Made by a program: the position numbers and the translations under genes | Part shown: piece after piece, positions 1 to 7,936 of the stretch | How positions within the stretch are numbered: the first letter of the stretch is position 1 | Layout of the letters: the number at the start of each line of letters is the position of its first letter | Source of the DNA: Viridilinea sp964592425 | GTDB lineage: Bacteria; Chloroflexota; Chloroflexia; Chloroflexales; Chloroflexaceae | DNA length: 64,000 nucleotides | Direction of reading: 5' to 3' | Assembly (NCBI GenBank): GCA_964592425.1 | Contig: CAZQCG010000006.1 | Location: 1-64,000 of the forward strand | Notes under the pieces: model-generated | The model's input: only the letters and a program-made list of their open reading frames with translations | What the model was told of the DNA's origin: nothing | The model's database searches: none

Positions 1-114
1 CCGCGAGCGTGTACTGCACGCGGCATGACGTCATCACGCAAGCTGCGCCAGAGCCGAATCTCTGTACACTGTCCACGATCATGCTGTGCATCAGAGCCGC
101 CTCTGGCCCAATGT

Positions 115-120
115 TATAAT
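115..120 (+). promoter_or_regulatory. -10 box next to a start codon (leaderless mRNA candidate)
   Basis: A perfect TATAAT ends 9 bases before the ATG at 130, so transcription would begin at or within a few bases of the start codon. No Shine-Dalgarno lies in between and no good -35 box is visible. This box helps choose the start at 130 over the in-frame ATG at 25. Confidence 0.5.
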
Positions 121-129
121 GCCTTCACT

Positions 130-1047
130 ATGAGCGATCCCACCTATGACCATCGTGCGCGCTATGTGCATCTCCAGAGCCGAACTCTGGGCCTGCGTAA
201 GGGGCTCTATCTCTACCTGCCACCGGAGTATGCAAGCGAGCCGCGCCGCCGTTTTCCTGCCCTCTACCTGTTGCGCGGCCACGAGCGCGAGTGGCTTAAT
301 CCTCACGAGGACGCTAGTCGTGGTCAGGCGACGGTGATCGATGTCTATGAGCGCCTGCGTACTGCCGGGACGATTGGCCCGCTCATCCTGGTACTGCCGG
401 GGATGGCTAGTGATGATAATGCTGTGCCGGGTATGCTCACCGATTTTCGTCGTCCCGACCTGGCTGCGGCCAGTCCTGGGATCGGTAGCGGGCGCTTTGC
501 CAGCTATTTTTTCGATGAACTGATCCCTACTATCGATCACCGCTTCCGCACCATCCCCGCCGCTCGCTCAATCGCTGGCTTCTCGCTCGGTGGCTATATG
601 GCCGTCAAGGCTGCCGCTCTGCACCCCGAACTCTTTGCCAGTGTCGGTGCTTTTGATGGGGCCTTTCCCTACGCCAGTGATGGTGGACATACCGCGCGCC
701 CGGCTGAGACACTCTTCGCCCAGCCTATGTTTGATGCGCCTCTCGGACGCCCGCGTGACCGCGCTCACCTCGAGGCGAATCATCCGATCTTGCTGCTGTT
801 GCGGGCTGACCCGGCTGCCCTGCGGCGGATCACCTGGCTTGTGCAGTATGGCCCCGAGCGCATTGAACCCTGGGGCTCCAACTTCTACCGCGGCGAGTAT
901 CTGCTGCGCGTGCTGGCTAGCCTTGGCATTAGCAATGCTGCCCCCGTCGCCGCACTTGCCGATGGTCAGCATACATGGCATTGGGCCGATCGCCAGCTTG
1001 AGGCCACCCTCCCGCTACATTGGGCCGCCCTCGCCCGGCGCATCTGA
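130..1047 (+). CDS. Esterase family protein (alpha/beta hydrolase)
   Basis: A 305-residue protein of the putative esterase family (esterase D / antigen 85-like alpha/beta hydrolases). The nucleophile elbow is visible as GFSLGGYMA, with Ser as nucleophile, and a late His in DGQHTWHW would complete the triad. The N-terminal part (LYLYLPPEY, then PALYLLRGHE) matches the first strands of this fold. No signal peptide is seen, so it is probably cytoplasmic. The ATG at 130 was chosen because TATAAT lies only 9 bases upstream and residues before it look like non-coding sequence; an in-frame ATG at 25 would add 35 unlikely residues. It is monocistronic and faces a convergent gene. The substrate cannot be inferred; ester or thioester hydrolysis is a family-level guess. 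Confidence 0.8.
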   Translation: MSDPTYDHRARYVHLQSRTLGLRKGLYLYLPPEYASEPRRRFPALYLLRGHEREWLNPHEDASRGQATVIDVYERLRTAGTIGPLILVLPGMASDDNAVPGMLTDFRRPDLAAASPGIGSGRFASYFFDELIPTIDHRFRTIPAARSIAGFSLGGYMAVKAAALHPELFASVGAFDGAFPYASDGGHTARPAETLFAQPMFDAPLGRPRDRAHLEANHPILLLLRADPAALRRITWLVQYGPERIEPWGSNFYRGEYLLRVLASLGISNAAPVAALADGQHTWHWADRQLEATLPLHWAALARRI

Positions 1048-1077
1048 AGCGGCCACGGGATGTTCCGTGGTCGCTTC
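1046..1077. terminator. Palindrome between convergent genes (bidirectional terminator candidate)
   Basis: GAAGCGGCCACGG (1046-1058), a six-base loop, then CCGTGGTCGCTTC (1065-1077) form a 13-bp stem with one G-T pair. It begins at the stop of the esterase gene and precedes the 3' end of the minus-strand gene. There is no long T tract on either side. Confidence 0.55.
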
Positions 1078-1086
1078 GCCCCGCGC

Positions 1087-1749
1087 CTATTGCTGACTGC
1101 TGTCTGGTGGTGTCTCCGGCATGGGCAGCAGCGGTGCGATGGGGTCAACCAGGCGATCAACGATCCCGCCCAGGCGCTGGAACTGCGGGCCAAGCTCGGT
1201 TTCAGCGAGCGGAATCCTCACCGGTACGTCAAGCTGTACCGGGATCGAGGTGAGCAATTTCACGTCCATGTTCAGGTCGACTGGCAACTCGAGCCCTGCC
1301 GGTAGTTGGATGCTGACCGTAGCGTTCAGGTTGCCGCCACCGCCCGGAAAGGTAATCTGTGCCGGGGCCTGCAGCGGCACCGCTTCGGTTAAGCGCACGA
1401 TGTTGCGCGGAGTCATGATCGTCTCGCCGTTGATCGGTACATTCAACTCGATCGGCAGGCGCGTATCGAGGGGCACAGTGTAGATGATGGTTGAGGCCTG
1501 CAGCTCTTTGACCACATCCTGCAGTTCGGCAATATTGTTGGCCGCAAAGCTGCTGCCAGTGCTCGTCAGGGTTGCAACCTGATCGCGATGCTGGAAGAGC
1601 AGCCCGATGAGTACCCCTACCACGATCAGCAGGATTGCATTGATCAGGAATGAGGTCCAGATCATGGCTTTGTAGAGCGGGGCGATGGAGGCATAGCGCG
1701 AACGTGGTCGTTCACTTGGAGAAGGCATGACATCGGAGTTTGCTGCCAT
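1087..1749 (-). CDS. Uncharacterised single-pass membrane protein
   Basis: A 220-residue protein that I do not recognise. Residues 1-26 are polar (Ser/Pro/Arg-rich, cytoplasmic side), residues 28-51 form one strong hydrophobic segment (ending IVVGVLIGLLF), and the remainder is an exported domain rich in beta-forming Val/Leu/Pro with repeated LPVDL, IPVQLDVPV patterns. It ends in a Pro/Gln tail. The ATG at 1749 was preferred over one 7 codons upstream because AAAGGA lies 10 bases before it. It resembles membrane-anchored proteins of unknown function in Chloroflexia; an envelope role is only inferred. Confidence 0.6.
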   Translation of the reverse strand: MAANSDVMPSPSERPRSRYASIAPLYKAMIWTSFLINAILLIVVGVLIGLLFQHRDQVATLTSTGSSFAANNIAELQDVVKELQASTIIYTVPLDTRLPIELNVPINGETIMTPRNIVRLTEAVPLQAPAQITFPGGGGNLNATVSIQLPAGLELPVDLNMDVKLLTSIPVQLDVPVRIPLAETELGPQFQRLGGIVDRLVDPIAPLLPMPETPPDSSQQ

Positions 1750-1931
1750 ACGCGTGACATCCTTTCTCATCGCGTAAGCCCATCGGTGATACCTGGCTCA
1801 CCATACTCTGGTTGCAGGCAAGTACCTATTGCTGGTGCATCATAGCATACGCACTGAACCAGATGGTAGGTGGTATACTCTCTACGCATGGGTGATGCAG
1901 CCCCGCCTGATTTTTCTAAGGAGTTGCCAGA

Positions 1932-3020
1932 GTGCCGAGTTGGAATGATCTGGGGACCGCCTTTACGACCCTGCGTGAGCTGGATGTTTCGGCGATCCGC
2001 GACGAGAGCGAGCGGCCGTTGCTGATCGCGGTGGTTGGCCCGCGTTCGCTCTACAGCCAGGTCTTTGGGCTGCTGCGTTTTACCGGCAACCAGCGCTACC
2101 CCGCCACTGAGCGCATGCCCTTTGTCTATTACGAGCTTGCCAGCAGCGATCACGAGCCGAGTCTGCACGGGGCCGATCTTATTCTGGTGCTGGCCGATGC
2201 CAGTCTCCCCTTGCGTAACAGCGAGAATCGCGCCCTGGCCCAGCTGGCCGCTTTGCAACGCCCCATGGTGATCGCCATCTGCGGCGCAGCACACGCGGCC
2301 GACTATGGGGCTCCTCGGCCTGAGTTCGCCCATGCCCAGATCGTGCTCTTGCCCGAACTGGCCTCGGAGACTGCCGCAGCGACTCTGGGCCAGGCCATGC
2401 TTGAGCAGATGCCCGACGATCTGCGCCTGGCGGTAGCCCGGGCCTTGCCAGCTCTGCGCTCGCTCTACGCGCAGGAACTGGTGCGCTCAGTGGCCAAAAC
2501 CAATGCCACCTATGCGCTTGCCTCGTCGATCCCCGAGCAGATTCCCATCCTTGCGGTGCCCTTCGCTGCCGCCGATATTCTGGTGCTGACCAAAAACCAG
2601 GCCCTGATGGTCTATCGCATGGCTCTGGCCTTCGGTGCGCCGCCTGAGTTTCAGGCGCGTATGGGCGAGATCGCGCCAGTGATCGGCGGGGCCTTTGTCT
2701 GGCGCCAGGTGGCGCGAACCCTGATCAGCCTGATTCCCGTCTGGGGCGTTATCCCCAAGGTGAGCATTGCCTATGCCGGTACCTACAGTGTTGGCTTCGC
2801 CGCTGAGCGCTGGTACGCCGATGGCGAGGTGCTCTCCGGCCAGCGTATGAAGCTACTGGCCGATGAGGCTATGCGCATGGGCTATGCCTTTGCCGCTCCC
2901 CTGGTGCATGCTGCCCGCGAGCGCAGCGCTGCTTTCGCTGCCCAGCGCCCCCAGCGCCGCTGGCCCTGGCAGAAGCACAAGGACGCCCTGCCGCCACCCG
3001 ATGAGGGCGAAGAGCGATAA
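1932..3020 (+). CDS. DUF697-type protein with degenerate GTPase-like N-terminal domain
   Basis: A 362-residue protein. The C-terminal half (about residues 205-300) resembles the DUF697 / YcjF-like membrane-associated domain: hydrophobic stretch ILAVPFAAADILVLTKNQA, then a Gly/Ala-rich segment with IPVWGVIPKVSIAYAGTYSVG. The N-terminal half (about residues 28-150) has the layout of a Ras/Era-like G domain: strand LLIAVVG, then DLILVLADAS and RPMVIAICG where Walker B and NKxD strands would be. The P-loop Gly-Lys-Ser/Thr is absent (VVGPRSLYSQ), so GTP binding is unlikely. The tail is basic then acidic. The GTG at 1932 has AAGGAG 8 bases upstream (1918-1923). DUF697 proteins are usually partnered with or fused to active GTPases; none is nearby. 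Confidence 0.6.
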   Translation: MPSWNDLGTAFTTLRELDVSAIRDESERPLLIAVVGPRSLYSQVFGLLRFTGNQRYPATERMPFVYYELASSDHEPSLHGADLILVLADASLPLRNSENRALAQLAALQRPMVIAICGAAHAADYGAPRPEFAHAQIVLLPELASETAAATLGQAMLEQMPDDLRLAVARALPALRSLYAQELVRSVAKTNATYALASSIPEQIPILAVPFAAADILVLTKNQALMVYRMALAFGAPPEFQARMGEIAPVIGGAFVWRQVARTLISLIPVWGVIPKVSIAYAGTYSVGFAAERWYADGEVLSGQRMKLLADEAMRMGYAFAAPLVHAARERSAAFAAQRPQRRWPWQKHKDALPPPDEGEER

Positions 3021-3048
3021 GGCAGGGCCAGGCTGCTGAAAGCTCGTC

Positions 3049-3342
3049 TTAGCGCAGCAGCAGCGGCAGATAACGCCGGTAGCCGCGATGACTCGCCACA
3101 TAGCCAACCACAGCCTGGGTCACCTGTTCCTGTCCGTTGGCAATGGCGTTCATCTCGCTGACCCGATCGGGGTAACTTTCGTCGGTGATGTGGAATGAAG
3201 CCGCTGGTAGGTAGGCCAGCGTGCTGAGCGTGAGCCCATTGGCGGCCTGCACAGGTAGCGGCAGCTGCGCCAGCGCCAGGCCCCCTAGCATCAGCCAGAG
3301 GGCCAGCCACAGCAGGGCTCTGGGGCAGCGGATCAGTCTCAT
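3049..3342 (-). CDS. Small exported protein of unknown function
   Basis: A 97-residue product starting at the ATG at 3342, where a typical signal peptide begins: basic MRLIRCPR, a hydrophobic core LLWLALWLMLGGLALA and a probable Ala-x-Ala type cleavage near residues 25-34. The mature part is about 65 residues, with no cysteines and an Arg/Leu-rich C terminus (YRRYLPLLLR). An in-frame ATG 26 codons upstream would bury the signal peptide and is rejected. I do not recognise the family. Its 3' end nearly meets that of the DUF697 gene. Confidence 0.45.
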   Translation of the reverse strand: MRLIRCPRALLWLALWLMLGGLALAQLPLPVQAANGLTLSTLAYLPAASFHITDESYPDRVSEMNAIANGQEQVTQAVVGYVASHRGYRRYLPLLLR

Positions 3343-3471
3343 AGGTAGCGATCCAGCGATCCTAGAGCGCTTCGCGCTGGGGTTCGGGGATGGGGCTTGC
3401 CGCGTCTGGACGCCATCCACGACGCGCAGGTCGGCTCAACCTTTCTGAGAACCGCTGTAAGCCTGAAAAGC

Positions 3472-3930
3472 CTACACTACCCCAACATGCTCCTCGTCTT
3501 GCGTGTGTAGCGCACCGTTGACCTGGCACTGATCGCAGTAAACCAGCGACTCGCCCTCGACGACCACCTCGCCGTCCTGGTTGGTCACGGCAGTCGCCAG
3601 GGTAACAAGTGGCTTATCATCGCGGAGATTGGTCACCGTGACGCTGGTGGTGACGGTATCATTGATATAGATCGGCTTGCGAAAAGAGAGCGTCTGTTTG
3701 AGGTAGATCGTACCGGGGCCAGGTAGGCGCATACCGAGCACCGCCGAGATCAGACCGGCGGCAAGCATGCCGTGCGCGATGCGCCGACCAAAACGCGACT
3801 CCTGGGCGGCCAGTTCATCGGTGTGGGCCGGGTTCTGATCGCCGGTGATCGCCGCAAAGAGTACAATGTCGGCCTCGGTGATCGTACGACGCATGCTGGC
3901 TGTCTGTCCGATAAAGATCTCGCGTGCCAT
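3472..3930 (-). CDS. MaoC-like (R)-specific enoyl hydratase domain protein
   Basis: A 152-residue hot-dog-fold protein of the MaoC/PhaJ type, which hydrates enoyl-CoA or related thioesters. The hydratase signature is visible at residues 18-45: TEADIVLFAAITGDQNPAH followed by RIAHGMLAAGL, giving the catalytic Asp and His. The C-terminal segment (YLKQTLSFRKPIYINDTV, then VVVEGESLVYC) is the usual second half. The start at 3930 has GGAGG with 6-base spacing, far better than the upstream in-frame ATG. Its position upstream of hisF on the same strand need not imply a shared role. A part in fatty-acid or polyhydroxyalkanoate metabolism is the family norm. Confidence 0.85.
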   Translation of the reverse strand: MAREIFIGQTASMRRTITEADIVLFAAITGDQNPAHTDELAAQESRFGRRIAHGMLAAGLISAVLGMRLPGPGTIYLKQTLSFRKPIYINDTVTTSVTVTNLRDDKPLVTLATAVTNQDGEVVVEGESLVYCDQCQVNGALHTQDEEHVGVV

Positions 3931-4040
3931 CACGAACCTCCGCTGGATGCGGGCTGGAAAACAAGTCCCAGGGGCGTCAGCCCGATCGCGCCCTATCTCC
4001 ATGATACACTGCGTCATTACCACAGTAACGCTTTAGCGTA

Positions 4041-4820
4041 CTAGCTGTGACGCACCGGCACTCCGCGAGCGGCAAGCAACTGCTTGACCTCAGCGATCGT
4101 GTACTCGCCAAAGTGGAAGATCGAAGCCGCCAGCACCGCGTCGGCGCAGCCGTCGATCAGGCCGTGGTACATATCCGCAGGCGAGCCAGCCCCACCAGAA
4201 GCGATCACTGGCACGGTTACGGCTGCACTGATGGCACGCAGCAACTCGAGGTCGTAGCCCTGCTTCTGGCCGTCGGCGTCCATACTGTTGATACAGATCT
4301 CGCCTGCGCCCAGCTCGACCCCCTGGCGGATCCAGTCGATTGCGTCAAGGCCAGTCGGGCGCGGATTAGCCCCGGTGTGGGTAAAGACAGCCCAGCGCGG
4401 CGGCTCGTCAGGGGCATTCACCCGGCGCGCATCGACCGAGAGCATAATGCACTGGCTGCCGAAGCGCCTGGCCCCCTCTTCGATCAGCTGTGGGTTGAGT
4501 ACGGCAGCCGTATTGATCGAGACCTTGTCAGCCCCGGCACGCAGCATACGGTACATATCCTCAGTGGTGCGAATGCCGCCCCCCACCGTCAGTGGAATGA
4601 AGACCTGGGCCGCAGTACGCTCGACCACCTCGGCCATGATTGCCCGCTCGTCACTCGAGGCGGTAATATCGTAAAAGACCAGTTCGTCAGCCCCGGCCTC
4701 ATCATAGGCCGCTGCCAGCGCCACCGGATCGCCCGCGTCACGATGGTTGAGGAAGGAAACACCTTTCACAACCCGCCCGGCCTTCACATCAAGACAGGGA
4801 ATGATCCGCCTGGTAAGCAT
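4041..4820 (-). CDS. hisF: Imidazole glycerol phosphate synthase, cyclase subunit HisF
   Basis: A 259-residue (beta/alpha)8 barrel with the near-universal start RRIIPCLDVKAGRVVKG. The first catalytic Asp is in CLDVKAG and the second in MLSVDAR; phosphate-binding loops appear at LTVGGGIRT and IASGGAGS. HisF closes the imidazole ring from PRFAR using ammonia delivered by HisH, yielding IGP and AICAR for histidine and purine synthesis. No hisH or other his gene is in the window, so the pathway is dispersed. It lies 21 bases downstream of the membrane-protein gene on the same strand and probably shares its transcript. Length is normal for the family. Confidence 0.97.
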   Translation of the reverse strand: MLTRRIIPCLDVKAGRVVKGVSFLNHRDAGDPVALAAAYDEAGADELVFYDITASSDERAIMAEVVERTAAQVFIPLTVGGGIRTTEDMYRMLRAGADKVSINTAAVLNPQLIEEGARRFGSQCIMLSVDARRVNAPDEPPRWAVFTHTGANPRPTGLDAIDWIRQGVELGAGEICINSMDADGQKQGYDLELLRAISAAVTVPVIASGGAGSPADMYHGLIDGCADAVLAASIFHFGEYTIAEVKQLLAARGVPVRHS

Positions 4821-4841
4821 ACGTTTCGCTAAGCTCCTCGC

Positions 4842-5612
4842 CTATTTGGGCCGCACCTGGCCCTTTCGCCCACGCTCCTCACTTGGCACCACCGATGCAC
4901 CAACCGCCGCTGCCGCCGTCGCAGCCTCCTCGCGCCGGCGGTGTGCCTCGGCAATCTGCGCCTGCGTGGCCCGCATGCCCCAAAGCGCAAAGAGGGCCAC
5001 ACTGAAGAGCAGCAACGGCAGGATAAAACGGAGGCTGAGGTAGAAGACTACTCCCAGCAGGGCTACCGTCACCAGGGTAAAGACCGGGCGACCCAGGATC
5101 ATCATCACGGTGGCGCGGCTGACACTGCGCAAGCTCGGTGTGGGCTGTAGCACAAGCAGGGCTGGCGCGTAGATCAGCACACTAAACCAGGTGAGCAGAG
5201 CGTAGAGCCAGGCCCCAAACATGATCGGCCCAAGCAAACCCGCTCGGCTGGGCCAGAAGTTCAGATTGAGCACGATCAAGAGCAGGCCGGCCATCCAGAG
5301 GCCAGCAAAGGCCATGCCTGGACGTGCGTAGCGGCGCATCCCACTGGAGAAATCCCCCAGCTTCACGGCAAAACCATCACTGATGCGCGCAGCCAGGGCG
5401 ACCAGCCCTGCGCTGGCCACCCCGGCCGGGAGCGCACCGAGCAGGGCCACCCCGGCTCCCCAGCCGAACGCGCCCACATTGATCAGCGCCAGAGCCAACC
5501 ACCAGAGGGGCAGACTGATCGCGGCCCAGATCAGATTGCAGCCAATCAGTAGAAAAAACTCTTCAAATAGGTCACGCAGCGCACTGAGCAGCACACGAAA
5601 TGGATTGAGCAT
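4842..5612 (-). CDS. Polytopic membrane protein (DUF624/YesL-like)
   Basis: A 256-residue protein with about five or six hydrophobic segments and the N-terminal pattern MLNPFRVLLSALRDLFEEFF followed by a first membrane span, reminiscent of DUF624/YesL-type proteins. It ends in a charged cytoplasmic tail (AEAHRRREEA, then a Lys/Arg-rich end). The ATG at 5612 was selected because the protein's conserved start is there and AGGT lies 7 bases upstream; an in-frame ATG 16 codons earlier adds unlikely residues. It is cotranscribed with hisF (21-base gap) but I see no functional link. The family assignment is tentative. Confidence 0.6.
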   Translation of the reverse strand: MLNPFRVLLSALRDLFEEFFLLIGCNLIWAAISLPLWWLALALINVGAFGWGAGVALLGALPAGVASAGLVALAARISDGFAVKLGDFSSGMRRYARPGMAFAGLWMAGLLLIVLNLNFWPSRAGLLGPIMFGAWLYALLTWFSVLIYAPALLVLQPTPSLRSVSRATVMMILGRPVFTLVTVALLGVVFYLSLRFILPLLLFSVALFALWGMRATQAQIAEAHRRREEAATAAAAVGASVVPSEERGRKGQVRPK

Positions 5613-5718
5613 GAACGAACCTGTGGGAGGGCTTATGCGCGGGACTGCGCCCTCTGGCATGCCAGTCGTTCTGGCAAGCGGTGGCTACAGTATAGCATCC
5701 CTGCACCTGGCAAATGGC

Positions 5719-5748
5719 TTGACATAGAGCGTCCGCTAATGGTATGCT
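5719..5748 (+). promoter_or_regulatory. Sigma-70-type promoter of the riboswitch-ribXY unit
   Basis: TTGACA (5719-5724), an 18-base spacer and TATGCT (5743-5748). The predicted start of transcription is near 5755, just ahead of the riboswitch P1 stem. Confidence 0.8.
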
Positions 5749-5761
5749 TCGCCTAACAAAT

Positions 5762-5879
5762 GATCTTCGGGGCAGGGTGAAATTCCCGATCGGTGGTACA
5801 GCCCACGAGCGCGCCGCAAGGAGCGCATGATTCGGTGAAACTCCGGAGCCGACGGTTACAGTCCGGATGAGAGAAGATC
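5762..5879 (+). ncRNA. FMN riboswitch (RFN element)
   Basis: The complete conserved core is present: GATCTTC (5762-5768) pairs with GAAGATC (5873-5879) as P1. Inside are the hallmark blocks GGGGCAGGGTGAAATTCCC, the GATCGGTGGTACAGCCCACGAGC helix, TGATTCGGTGAAACTCCGGAG and CCGACGGTTACAGTCCGGATGAGAG. The aptamer binds FMN. The strong hairpin plus T tract at 6015-6045 is the likely expression platform, so high FMN should terminate transcription before ribX. This marks the downstream transporter as a flavin or flavin-precursor importer. Confidence 0.96.
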
Positions 5880-6014
5880 CAGACCTTCACGATCCTGGTG
5901 CGCTACGATGTGCTACCTGCCTGTATTGATGCAGGTTGGCAGTCTTGTTAGCTCTAAGCCAGGCTAGTGTTCATGGGTAGCTCGTCTATTCCATGGCGTG
6001 TCTGGTATGGTTTG

Positions 6015-6045
6015 CCCCGAGGTGCTTGGCACCTTGGGGTTTTTT
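6015..6045 (+). terminator. Rho-independent terminator of the FMN riboswitch
   Basis: CCCCGAGGTGC (6015-6025), loop TTG, GCACCTTGGGG (6029-6039) and six T (6040-6045) form a textbook intrinsic terminator with one mismatch. It sits just before the ribX Shine-Dalgarno (GAGGAG, 6049-6054), so termination here would block ribX expression. The 130 bases between aptamer and terminator contain a further small hairpin, ACCTGC (5915-5920)/GCAGGT (5931-5936), which may belong to the antiterminated fold. Confidence 0.85.
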
Positions 6046-6060
6046 GTTGAGGAGAAAGCC

Positions 6061-6873
6061 ATGCAGCAGACGATCTCAATCTCCCATGCTGGTGCGCCAC
6101 GTCTGTCGCGCCGCGTGAAATTACCCGGCATGCGCTGGGTCGGTTTGCCTGTGGCCGTGCTAGCTGGGCTGGCCCTCTGGCAATTAGTGGTCACCGCCGG
6201 GGGCTACCGCCCCTTTATCTTGCCTGGGCCAGCCCTGGTCGCCGAGCGCTTTGGCGCTGCGCTGCGGAGTGGCCTGCTCTGGCAGCATACCTCGGCCACC
6301 CTGATCGAGGCTCTGGGTGGTTTTAGCATTGCCCTGCTGCTTGGCCTGAGCCTGGGCTACCTGCTAGCCCATCTGCCCTGGCTCGAGCGCACCCTGGCCC
6401 CGCTCCTGGCGGCTAGCCAGGCGATCCCGATTGTTGCTGTCGCCCCGCTGATCATTCTCTGGTTCGGCCCGGGGCTCTCCGGCAAGCTGCTGATTGCCGC
6501 GCTGATCACCTTCCTGCCCATCCTGATCGCCACTATCGTTGCGCTGCGCACCATCCCGCGTGAACTGCGCGAGATGGCCCTGATCAGCGGGGCTAACCGC
6601 TGGCAACTGCTGCGTTATGTGGAAGCGCCGCTCAGTGTGCCGGTGCTCTTCGGGGGGGTGCGTACCGGCCTGGCCCTGGCAACCACCGGCGCAGTCGTTG
6701 GTGAGTTTGTGGCCGGGCGCGAGGGGCTCGGCGCGCTGATCAATATTGCCCGCGGCCTCTTCGATACCCCGCTCATCTTTGTTGCCCTGCTGACCCTTGC
6801 CCTGATCACCCTGACCCTCTACATGGCTGCCACTCTGGTTGAGCGGGCGCTGATGCGCTGGGAAGGGATGTGA
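6061..6873 (+). CDS. ribX: Riboflavin ABC transporter permease RibX
   Basis: A 270-residue inner-membrane permease of the SsuC/TauC-like family with about six membrane spans. The EAA-type coupling loop is visible around PRELREMALISGANRWQLLRYVEAPLS. Start 6061 has GAGGAG 6 bases upstream, directly after the riboswitch terminator; an in-frame ATG at 5998 lies inside the terminator region and is rejected. RibXY importers controlled by FMN riboswitches are known in Chloroflexus relatives, and the context here is the same. No ATP-binding subunit follows ribY, so the ATPase must be encoded elsewhere or shared. Confidence 0.9.
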   Translation: MQQTISISHAGAPRLSRRVKLPGMRWVGLPVAVLAGLALWQLVVTAGGYRPFILPGPALVAERFGAALRSGLLWQHTSATLIEALGGFSIALLLGLSLGYLLAHLPWLERTLAPLLAASQAIPIVAVAPLIILWFGPGLSGKLLIAALITFLPILIATIVALRTIPRELREMALISGANRWQLLRYVEAPLSVPVLFGGVRTGLALATTGAVVGEFVAGREGLGALINIARGLFDTPLIFVALLTLALITLTLYMAATLVERALMRWEGM

Positions 6874-6901
6874 CCTACTTTGTTCGACTGGAGAAAGCTG
6901 T

Positions 6902-7936
6902 ATGCGCTTCGTCCCACTGATCATGCTTGCCCTGCTGCTGGCTGCCTGTGGCCAGCCAGCCGCCACCCCCACCGCCGTCCCCACCCAGGCGCCCCCCACC
7001 GCACCAGCCGCCAGCACGACCTTGCGCCCGGTCACCCTGGCGATGTCCTACATTCCTAATGTGCAGTTTGCGCCCTACTATGTTGCGGCTGCCAAGGGCT
7101 ACTTCGCCGAAGAGGGCCTGGAGGTCATTTTCGACTATAACTTCGAGAATGATGTGGTGCAACGGGCTGCCACCTGGCCTGAGGGTGAGGTCGCCTTTGC
7201 CACCGCCTCCGGCACCTCGACCCTGCTCGCCCGTCAGCAGGGCATCCCGGTCAAGACGATCATGACCCTCTACCAGCAGTTTCCAGTGGTTTTCTTTGCT
7301 AAGAGCAACACTGGCTTGCAGACCCCCGCTGATTTGCGTGGCAAGACTGTAGGGATCCCCGGCAATTTCGGCGAGAGCCTCTACGGCTTGTTGGCGATGC
7401 GCTACGCTAACCAGTTGTCTGAGGATGCCTTCAGTGTGCAGGAGATCGGCTTCACCCAGGCCCAGGCTGTGCTCGAAGATAAAGTGCCGGTGGCCATCGG
7501 CTACGCAATGAACGAGCCGGTCATCCTGCGCCAGCAGGGCGAAGAGGTCGATGTCCTACGGGTCGCCGATGTTTATAACCTGGCCGCCAATGGCATTATC
7601 GCCAGCGAACGGCTGCTCAGCGAGGAGCCTGAACTGGTTCGTGGCTTCGTGCGGGCGGCCCTGCGTGGCCTGACTGATACCCTGGCCAACCCCGATGAAG
7701 CCTACACCATCAGTATGGGCTTCATTCCCGAGGCGAACCTGGGCGCCCCCACCCTCCAGCGCCAGGTGCTCCAGGAGAGTCTGCCCTTCTGGTCGAGCGC
7801 CGTGACTGAGGCTGAGGGCCTGGGCTTTACCGACCAGCAGGTCTGGGTGCGCACCGAGCAGTTTATGCGTGATGCGCAGCTGCTGGCCGGGCCGGTAACG
7901 GTCGATGAGGCCTTTACCAACGAGTTTCTTCCCTAA
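6902..7936 (+). CDS. ribY: Riboflavin-binding lipoprotein RibY (NMT1/THI5-like)
   Basis: A 344-residue periplasmic-type solute-binding lipoprotein. The signal peptide ends in lipobox LLAAC (Cys16), followed by an Ala/Pro/Thr linker and an NMT1/THI5-like domain beginning PVTLAMSYIPNVQFAPYYVA. Typical features of the fold are visible: AKGYFAEEGLEV, ADLRGKTVGIPGNFGES, and ATASGTSTLLARQ. It lies 28 bases after ribX with GGAG before its ATG, and both are under the FMN riboswitch, which is the main reason for assigning riboflavin rather than a thiamine precursor. Its TAA overlaps the stop of the convergent recD2 by three bases. Confidence 0.9.
   Translation: MRFVPLIMLALLLAACGQPAATPTAVPTQAPPTAPAASTTLRPVTLAMSYIPNVQFAPYYVAAAKGYFAEEGLEVIFDYNFENDVVQRAATWPEGEVAFATASGTSTLLARQQGIPVKTIMTLYQQFPVVFFAKSNTGLQTPADLRGKTVGIPGNFGESLYGLLAMRYANQLSEDAFSVQEIGFTQAQAVLEDKVPVAIGYAMNEPVILRQQGEEVDVLRVADVYNLAANGIIASERLLSEEPELVRGFVRAALRGLTDTLANPDEAYTISMGFIPEANLGAPTLQRQVLQESLPFWSSAVTEAEGLGFTDQQVWVRTEQFMRDAQLLAGPVTVDEAFTNEFLP

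Noticed and set aside
5998..6060. Upstream in-frame start for ribX at 5998
   Set aside because: It would place the riboswitch terminator inside the coding sequence; 6061 has GAGGAG at ideal spacing.
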